Positions 7,048 to 11,309 of a stretch of DNA of 11,309 bases are shown here, piece after piece. The stretch is from Clostridia bacterium (GTDB lineage Bacteria; Bacillota; Clostridia; Oscillospirales; CAG-272), in the NCBI GenBank assembly GCA_017455945.1, contig JAFTLM010000340.1:1-11309 (forward strand). Direction: 5' to 3'. The notes beneath the pieces were generated by a model. The model saw nothing but the letters and a program-made list of their open reading frames with translations. It did not search any database and was not told where the DNA came from. Within the stretch, counting starts at the first letter, position 1; every line of letters begins with the position of its first letter. The position numbers and the translations under genes were made by a program.

Positions 7048-7076
7048 ATTATATACCTTTTTGATAAAATAGTCAA
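7048..7076 (-). promoter_or_regulatory. Sigma-A-type promoter of the AI-2E/htpG operon
   Basis: On the minus strand TTGACT (7076-7071) is 17 bases from TATAAT (7053-7048). The predicted start near 7041 gives a leader of about 75 bases. It lies back to back with the ispE promoter, about 60 bases apart from -10 to -35. Confidence 0.9.
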
Positions 7077-7113
7077 TAACTTATATAAAAGAAAAAATTT
7101 TTTTACAATATAG

Positions 7114-7142
7114 TTTCTTTTTTATAAAAATTGTGTTATAAT
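7114..7142 (+). promoter_or_regulatory. Extended -10 promoter of ispE
   Basis: TATAAT at 7137-7142 is preceded by TG with one base between (TGTTATAAT), the extended -10 form. The -35 at 17-base spacing is poor (TTTCTT, 7114-7119), which the extended -10 can offset. The upstream DNA is rich in A and T tracts. Confidence 0.75.
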
Positions 7143-7178
7143 GGTAAAAACAATTATACCGTATTGGGAGAGTAATAT

Positions 7179-8063
7179 ATGTGTGCTGTAAAAAAGAAGG
7201 CTTACGGAAAAATAAATCTTTTTTTAGATATTGAAGAACGCCGAAATGACGGATACCACAATATAATGAGCGTAATGCAAACCGTAGATTGGTGCGATAC
7301 GGTAAGTGTTTCTAAAAATAATGACCCGGAAATAAAAGTTATAAGTTCAAACTCCGGAATTCCTTGTGATTCATCAAATATTGCCTACAAAGTTGCAAAG
7401 GTTTTCTTTGAGAAACTCGGTATAGCTCCGGCTGTAACGATAGAAATAGAAAAAAACATTCCCATAGCTGCGGGAATGGCGGGGGGCAGTGCGGACGGTG
7501 CAGCCACATTAGAGGCTTTAAACGAGCTGTTCGATTCACCGTTTTCCCAAAAAGATCTAATTTTGATGTCCCAAAATATTGGAGCGGATATTCCTTTTTG
7601 TTTAGTAAAGGGGACTAAGCTTATCAGTGGAATAGGCGAGATAATTGAGAATATCGAAGGTTCCTTTCCGGAATGTTTTATTCTTTGTGCTAAACCAAAC
7701 AACGTCAATATCTCTACTCCGGCAGCTTATAGGGAATTGGATTCCGTTTACCGGAATTTTGTAGGGTATTCTTACGAAAAAAACAAGCTTGAAAATCTTC
7801 TAATGGGAATAAGAGAAGAAAATATCGAAAAGATAACCGCATCTATGTACAACATTTTTGAAAAAACACAATCTGCTATTGATGCTGATGTGGCAACAAT
7901 AAAAAGCACAATGTTAAAATACGGTGCATTGGGGGCGATGATGAGCGGAAGCGGTCCATCGGTATTCGGGATTTTTTCAGATGAGGCAAAAGCAAACAGC
8001 GCCTGCGAATTTTTTAAGCGGAACAATATAATTGCCAGGAGTTGCAGACCGACAACAAAATAA
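7179..8063 (+). CDS. ispE: 4-diphosphocytidyl-2-C-methyl-D-erythritol kinase
   Basis: IspE phosphorylates the 2-hydroxyl of 4-diphosphocytidyl-2-C-methylerythritol with ATP, the fourth step of the non-mevalonate (MEP) isoprenoid pathway, in the cytosol. The 294-residue length is normal. GHMP-kinase motifs are in order: AYGKINLFLDI (8-18) with the catalytic lysine K11; DGYHNI (24-29); the ATP-binding PIAAGMAGGSADGAA (95-109); GADIPFCL (135-142) with the expected catalytic aspartate D137; and SGSGPSVFG (256-264). GGGAG stands about 9 bases upstream of the ATG. The gene appears to be transcribed alone: a divergent operon lies upstream and a terminator overlaps its 3' end. The last codons and the stop are part of a 40-base palindrome shared with the convergent lipoprotein gene. 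No sign of damage. Confidence 0.97.
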   Translation: MCAVKKKAYGKINLFLDIEERRNDGYHNIMSVMQTVDWCDTVSVSKNNDPEIKVISSNSGIPCDSSNIAYKVAKVFFEKLGIAPAVTIEIEKNIPIAAGMAGGSADGAATLEALNELFDSPFSQKDLILMSQNIGADIPFCLVKGTKLISGIGEIIENIEGSFPECFILCAKPNNVNISTPAAYRELDSVYRNFVGYSYEKNKLENLLMGIREENIEKITASMYNIFEKTQSAIDADVATIKSTMLKYGALGAMMSGSGPSVFGIFSDEAKANSACEFFKRNNIIARSCRPTTK

Positions 8064-8091
8064 GGGACTTTAAAGTCCCTTATTTTGTTGT
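8052..8091. terminator. 40-base perfect palindrome, bidirectional terminator inside both gene ends
   Basis: Bases 8052-8071 are the exact reverse complement of 8072-8091 (20 bp, core GGGACTTT/AAAGTCCC). On the plus strand TTTTTT follows at 8093-8098. The ispE stop (8061-8063) and the lipoprotein stop (8072-8070) both lie within it, so the arms encode the C-terminal residues of both proteins. Confidence 0.88.
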
Positions 8092-8573
8092 GTTTTTTCA
8101 ATATTGTTAAATACATTTTTCGTTTGCTTTTCTTCAAGAATGGTATAAATAACATAATTGTCGAAAACTTTTGCTTTTGCGTTTTGGAATTTTGGATATT
8201 CTTTGATGTCGTATACAACTCCGTTTTCAAAATTTTCCTTGGCTTTTTTCAGATATCTTTGGATCCCTTGCAATCCATTTTTAGCTGCCTTATGGGAAGT
8301 AAATTCAAAAACACCGAATTCATTGAAGTTTAAGCTGTCGTTGCACTTATAAATCCGTACGTTGTTAACGTTTGATAATTCTGAAAAATAATCTTCCAAA
8401 TAGTACCGACTTACCTCGCTATAACCGAACTCGCTTTGGGCTCCGTTATGAACGGCATCAACAACATCATCTATTGGCACAGGTGACGTCATAGAATTAG
8501 CTTCAACCTTGCTGCATGAGCACAAAATCCCAAGAATACAAAAAAGAATAACTCCGATTATAATACGTTTCAT
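8070..8573 (-). CDS. DUF4358 domain-containing lipoprotein
   Basis: This 167-residue protein starts with a lipoprotein signal peptide: MKR, a hydrophobic core (residues 4-17) and a lipobox LCSC, with C20 as the likely lipidated cysteine. The rest resembles DUF4358: a DDVVDAVHN helix (about 35-43), an NEFGVFEFTSHKAAKNG segment (about 84-100), a helix, then VVYDIKEYP and KAKVFDNYVIYTIL (about 134-147). The function of this family is unknown. It probably faces the outside of the cell membrane. Its ATG shares one base with the stop codon of the SGNH gene (TAATG), and GGAGG lies 7 bases upstream within that gene, so the pair is coupled. From memory, DUF4358 lipoproteins in Clostridia often stand beside SGNH and MBOAT-type acyltransferase genes, but no MBOAT gene is in this window. 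Confidence 0.82.
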   Translation of the reverse strand: MKRIIIGVILFCILGILCSCSKVEANSMTSPVPIDDVVDAVHNGAQSEFGYSEVSRYYLEDYFSELSNVNNVRIYKCNDSLNFNEFGVFEFTSHKAAKNGLQGIQRYLKKAKENFENGVVYDIKEYPKFQNAKAKVFDNYVIYTILEEKQTKNVFNNIEKTQQNKGL

Positions 8574-9388
8574 TAAGCCGCCTCCGTGTATCCGTGAGTT
8601 CTTATATAATCCATAACCGTCATAAGTCCTTTCCGATTAAGGTGAATTCCATCACCGCCGTTGTCGTATTCTATTTTCAAATATCCGTTTTCATCCACCA
8701 AAACTTCAAAGGTGTTAAGATATTTAAGATTGTATTCTTCCGCCATATCATATATCCATTTATTGCATTCAATTATCCTTTCCGGTGTATATGCGTTTAT
8801 ACTGCAATATTCTGCCACAGGAAAAAGAGACTGTAAAATTATTTTTGTGGATCCCGAAGATTTTTTTATCGCATCGAGCAAGGTTCTGTAGCACATTTTG
8901 AATTTATCTTCAGTGTAGTAAGATGCTCCGTTGTTCAGCCCCAGGGTGATAACAAGATATTCGGGTTTTTTTATCTTTAACGCCTCACCTATCGTTAACG
9001 CTTCTTTGGTATCCGGAAAAAATATTCTGGTGCTTGAAATGGTAGGAGATAACGAAAGCGTGCCTGAACAAACGGTTTTCTTGTCAGATACGGTTGCTCC
9101 CGTCCACACTTGAGTCGTGCCTTCACCACCCGACAAAACTCTATATTTTTGCAGTCCATAAGTGGTAGACTCCCCTAAAAAAATGATTTTATCGAGATAT
9201 TCTATACCTAAATCGCCGCTTTCTGCAAGAATAACAGAATGAGAAAAGACCGATTTTTCAAAATTTTCCTGCGTTTTTTCACTGTTCTGTCGTATAAGAC
9301 CGTACATCATAAATAAAGATATCAAAATTGCCGCTAATGTTATAATAACAAAAAAAGAGTAAATATATTTTCCACGTTTGAAAATCAT
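8573..9388 (-). CDS. Membrane-anchored SGNH/GDSL hydrolase family protein
   Basis: The 271-residue protein has one N-terminal membrane segment (about 9-31) with no cleavage site, then an extracytoplasmic SGNH domain. Block I is IFLGESTTYG (69-78) with the nucleophile S74. Block III is TLGLNNG (148-154), with N152 at the conserved asparagine and N153 where aspartate is usual. Block V is GDGIHLN (245-251), with D246 and H249 completing the catalytic set. Block II is not clear. Family members are esterases or acyl-transfer enzymes that act on polysaccharide, glycan or lipid ester groups; the substrate here is unknown. The upstream GAGGACGG is a fair ribosome site. The gene leads a two-gene unit with the DUF4358 lipoprotein and is divergent from a secreted beta-rich protein, which suggests a shared job at the cell surface (inference). 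Confidence 0.88.
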   Translation of the reverse strand: MIFKRGKYIYSFFVIITLAAILISLFMMYGLIRQNSEKTQENFEKSVFSHSVILAESGDLGIEYLDKIIFLGESTTYGLQKYRVLSGGEGTTQVWTGATVSDKKTVCSGTLSLSPTISSTRIFFPDTKEALTIGEALKIKKPEYLVITLGLNNGASYYTEDKFKMCYRTLLDAIKKSSGSTKIILQSLFPVAEYCSINAYTPERIIECNKWIYDMAEEYNLKYLNTFEVLVDENGYLKIEYDNGGDGIHLNRKGLMTVMDYIRTHGYTEAA

Positions 9389-9447
9389 AATTTTCCGTCC
9401 TCAACCATTGTGTTTTTTATATATTATTATGTTTTGCTCAAAAAATA

Positions 9448-9476
9448 TTCATATATAAAAAGCCAAATGTTGACAA
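9448..9476 (-). promoter_or_regulatory. Possible promoter of the SGNH/DUF4358 pair
   Basis: On the minus strand TTGTCA (9476-9471) with 17-base spacing to TATGAA (9453-9448) is the best fit I could find. Its -35 overlaps the -35 of the divergent gene, base for base except one. The match is weak and other AT-rich hexamers nearby could serve. Confidence 0.35.
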
Positions 9477-9498
9477 AAAGCAACTTTTATGTTAATAT
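9470..9498 (+). promoter_or_regulatory. Promoter of the secreted beta-rich protein gene
   Basis: TTGACA (9470-9475) is 17 bases from TAATAT (9493-9498), which is preceded by TG and one base (TGTTAATAT), an extended -10. This promoter lies downstream of the in-frame ATG at 9410, which supports the later start at 9539. Confidence 0.75.
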
Positions 9499-9538
9499 TA
9501 TAAATATTTGGCAAAAAGTAAAGACTGAGGATGGAAAA

Positions 9539-11095
9539 ATGAAAAAATATTTAAATTTGCTAAAAATTCTACTGATAGAAATCAACGCAATATTGCTTTT
9601 TTGTGTATGTTCATATGCACAGGGAACAACAGATTGTGTCAAAAATTTCCAAGAGAATGAAAGCTTACTTGAAGAACCGGAAATTTTAGCGTTTCAAACC
9701 AACACTTGGAGTAACAGTATACGAATACTTGCCGGAATGAATGATTTGAATTATGAAAGCGTAGGTTTTGAAATCACACCATACGTTTCTCAAACTTTAA
9801 AAAAGGAAGTGGAAGTGAATTCTAACTACGTTTTTGAAAGCATATTAGAAAACGGAAATAGCGTTTATGCTTCGTCATACGGTTATAAGTATTTTTCAGT
9901 GCTTACCATTGATGAGGTGAAAAATGCCGGTGAATCTGATAACTATTTGATAATAACGCCATACGCGGTTAAAGATTCTAAAAAACATTATGGTGTTCCG
10001 GTAAAAATAAATGTTAGCAACAACGGGTATTCTTTTGATAAAAATTTTATATTTCATCGATGCACGTCAGAGTCTGGTTTATTTGAGCTTTCAGGTGAAG
10101 CACAATTCATGGACAACTATGCCGAATTGAGGAATTACGGAGGTGGCATTACGTTGACCGACAGTTTTGATAACGGTAGGATATACCTTAAAGCTCTTGC
10201 CGAAGATCAGGATACTGTAAAATTTAACATATATGTTGACGATATTTTGGTAAATTATATTGAAGAGGAAAACAGCAAAAATACATTTGTAATCGGTGAT
10301 ATTGAAAAAGGCAACCATAGGATAAGAATAGAAACGCTAAGTGATACCGCTGTAAAAATATATGGCGTGTCTTATTTAAAGCTCGGACATCAACACACCG
10401 TGTCCGACGAAGCAGAGTGGAGCTTTTCAAATAATACTTTTTACACCAAATGCCAAGAATGCGATTCTGAGTTTAATATATCTCCTGTCGATACTCCTAC
10501 ATTGTTGCTTACTTTTGACAAAAATGTTAAAGAGGAAGCAGAAGATTACGACGGTTTTACAATAGTTTCCCCAAATGATTTTTCTATAAGCAACGGAACC
10601 CTTACTGCCAACAAATCCCTTTACATCGACGTTGAACAGGAAACGCTGGCAAAAATGCCTTTTTACGTGGTATCTTCTGATATAACTGTAAGTAAAAAGG
10701 GAAGTGCAGGAATGGAAATTTCTCTTGTAACCCTTATTTCCAATTACAGAAACGGAGCTAAGGTTAGCGGAAAAACATCCGATATGGCATATTTCGTAAA
10801 ATATAATGTTAACGAGCAGAAATTTGCCACGATAAAAATAAACGGTGCAAGCAACTTGCTTACAAACAAAAACAGCTTACCGATAACTGTTGGACAAAAA
10901 TATAAGTTTACTTTTTTGATTGATAATATGAATAATTGTGTACATACCTTCATTGATGAAATATACATAGGAAAATCAGAAAAAGCTATTGCTGACGTGA
11001 TGTCAGAAGAAAAATTTTATCCGTCGTTCAAATTAAACGACGGAGGCAACTGTGTTCCGATTTATGATAACTTCTCAATATATGCCGTAGAATAA
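9539..11095 (+). CDS. Secreted multidomain beta-rich protein of unknown function
   Basis: I chose the ATG at 9539 (518 residues): GAGGATGG precedes it, a promoter lies between it and the earlier in-frame ATG at 9410, and it begins a signal peptide (MKKYLN, hydrophobic core to about residue 23, likely cut after SYA at 27). Three regions follow. Residues 60-152 resemble a beta-sandwich module often seen in clostridial surface proteins (IRILAGMNDLNYESVGFEI, then YFSVLTI and LIITPYAV). Residues 183-281 look like a jelly roll related to the N-terminal domain of CE2-type esterases (GGGITLT, VKFNIYVDD, IEKGNHRIRIETLS). A short H/C segment (H284, H286, C305, C308) may bind metal. Residues 320-518 look like a LamG-type sandwich ending in NFSIYAVE. 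No catalytic domain or cell-wall anchor is visible. Carbohydrate binding at the surface is the best guess; domain calls rest on pattern only. Confidence 0.72.
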   Translation: MKKYLNLLKILLIEINAILLFCVCSYAQGTTDCVKNFQENESLLEEPEILAFQTNTWSNSIRILAGMNDLNYESVGFEITPYVSQTLKKEVEVNSNYVFESILENGNSVYASSYGYKYFSVLTIDEVKNAGESDNYLIITPYAVKDSKKHYGVPVKINVSNNGYSFDKNFIFHRCTSESGLFELSGEAQFMDNYAELRNYGGGITLTDSFDNGRIYLKALAEDQDTVKFNIYVDDILVNYIEEENSKNTFVIGDIEKGNHRIRIETLSDTAVKIYGVSYLKLGHQHTVSDEAEWSFSNNTFYTKCQECDSEFNISPVDTPTLLLTFDKNVKEEAEDYDGFTIVSPNDFSISNGTLTANKSLYIDVEQETLAKMPFYVVSSDITVSKKGSAGMEISLVTLISNYRNGAKVSGKTSDMAYFVKYNVNEQKFATIKINGASNLLTNKNSLPITVGQKYKFTFLIDNMNNCVHTFIDEIYIGKSEKAIADVMSEEKFYPSFKLNDGGNCVPIYDNFSIYAVE

Positions 11096-11120
11096 AAAAC
11101 GGGCTTTTGCCCGTTTTTTA
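11093..11120. terminator. Bidirectional intrinsic terminator after the secreted protein gene
   Basis: CGGGC (11100-11104) pairs with GCCCG (11109-11113) around a TTTT loop, flanked by A6 (11094-11099) and T6 (11114-11119). It begins in the stop codon of the secreted protein gene and lies 7 bases beyond the stop of the convergent partial gene, so it can serve both. Confidence 0.9.
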
Positions 11121-11127
11121 TTTTTTA

Positions 11128-11309
11128 TTATATCAACTTGTTGTCAACAATATCGCGTGCCCAAGCAACGAATTTTGTCTTTTCTTCCTCAGTAAGCTTG
11201 CTGTTGAACAAACCGCATGTAAGATACTGAACATCTCCAACGATATTGGTTCCGGCAATTTTAAGAGCATCAAGAACTCTGTTGGCAGCAATTTCATTTC
11301 CATCAATAA
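11128..11309 (-). CDS. C-terminal fragment of an unidentified, possibly flavodoxin-like protein
   Basis: The minus strand is open from the window edge to TAA (11130-11128), giving the last 59 residues of a protein whose start is outside. Visible are a helix (NEIAANRVLDALKIAG), a strand-like NIVGDVQYLTCGLFNSKL and a final helix (TEEEKTKFVAWARDIV). The order 'helix, strand, small loop with CGLFN, EEE.K..F..WA' recalls the end of some clostridial flavodoxin-family proteins, but this is weak. No motif proves a cofactor or activity. The coding frame itself is well supported by codon sense and by the terminator placed just past its stop. Confidence 0.6.
   Translation of the reverse strand, partial: IDGNEIAANRVLDALKIAGTNIVGDVQYLTCGLFNSKLTEEEKTKFVAWARDIVDNKLI

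Noticed and set aside
6966..7076. Heat-shock control (CIRCE or CtsR site) of the htpG operon
   Set aside because: No TTAGCACTC-type inverted repeat or CtsR heptad repeat is visible; the only palindrome has an unrelated sequence.
7081..7130. A/T-tract region between divergent promoters as a replication origin or bent-DNA regulatory element
   Set aside because: It is low-complexity AT sequence with no DnaA-box cluster or repeated unit; ordinary promoter-upstream DNA explains it.
9410..9538. A start at 9410 for the secreted protein, adding 43 residues
   Set aside because: The promoter (9470-9498) lies downstream of it, there is no ribosome site at 9410, and the start at 9539 has GAGG and begins a signal peptide.
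1..11309. Mobile element, CRISPR array, tRNA or attachment site
   Set aside because: No transposase, integrase, direct-repeat array, terminal inverted repeats or cloverleaf was seen on reading both strands.

Overview
The window is AT-rich bacterial DNA with strong AGGAG-type ribosome sites, sigma-A-type promoters (TTGACA-17-TATAAT), short intergenic gaps and many intrinsic terminators. An L-box-controlled NhaC-family carrier, a TSCPD small protein, a DUF4358 lipoprotein and a membrane-anchored SGNH protein of familiar clostridial type together suggest a Gram-positive Clostridia member (Bacillota, perhaps Oscillospiraceae-like). That placement is inference. No mobile element, CRISPR array, tRNA or rRNA was seen.

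Layout. (1) 2-658, +: the C-terminal part of a type IA topoisomerase III-like protein, cut by the window edge. (2) 717-2519, -: an NhaC-family antiporter behind a complete lysine riboswitch with its own promoter, aptamer, antiterminator and terminator, so the carrier is most likely a lysine transporter. (3) 2588-7076, -: a four-gene operon of AI-2E-family membrane protein, HtpG (Hsp90), a degenerate prephenate dehydratase/ACT-like protein and a TSCPD protein. Its genes are joined by TAATG and ATGA overlaps or an 11-base gap. (4) 7114-8063, +: ispE of the non-mevalonate isoprenoid pathway, divergent from that operon. (5) 8070-9388, -: a membrane-anchored SGNH hydrolase and a DUF4358 lipoprotein, coupled by TAATG. 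(6) 9539-11095, +: a secreted multidomain beta-rich protein, divergent from the SGNH gene. (7) 11128-11309, -: the C-terminal end of an unidentified, possibly flavodoxin-like protein.

How the parts fit. The lysine unit reads as a feedback switch: high lysine should favour the terminator and stop carrier synthesis. The HtpG operon ties a chaperone to a membrane protein and to an enzyme-like protein whose substrate motifs have eroded, which suggests a sensing or binding role. The SGNH, lipoprotein and secreted genes share one divergent promoter region and all act outside the membrane, so they may form an envelope or polysaccharide module. The points most worth a second look are the altered prephenate dehydratase-like protein, the legible riboswitch alternatives and a 40-base perfect palindrome that contains both stop codons of a convergent gene pair.
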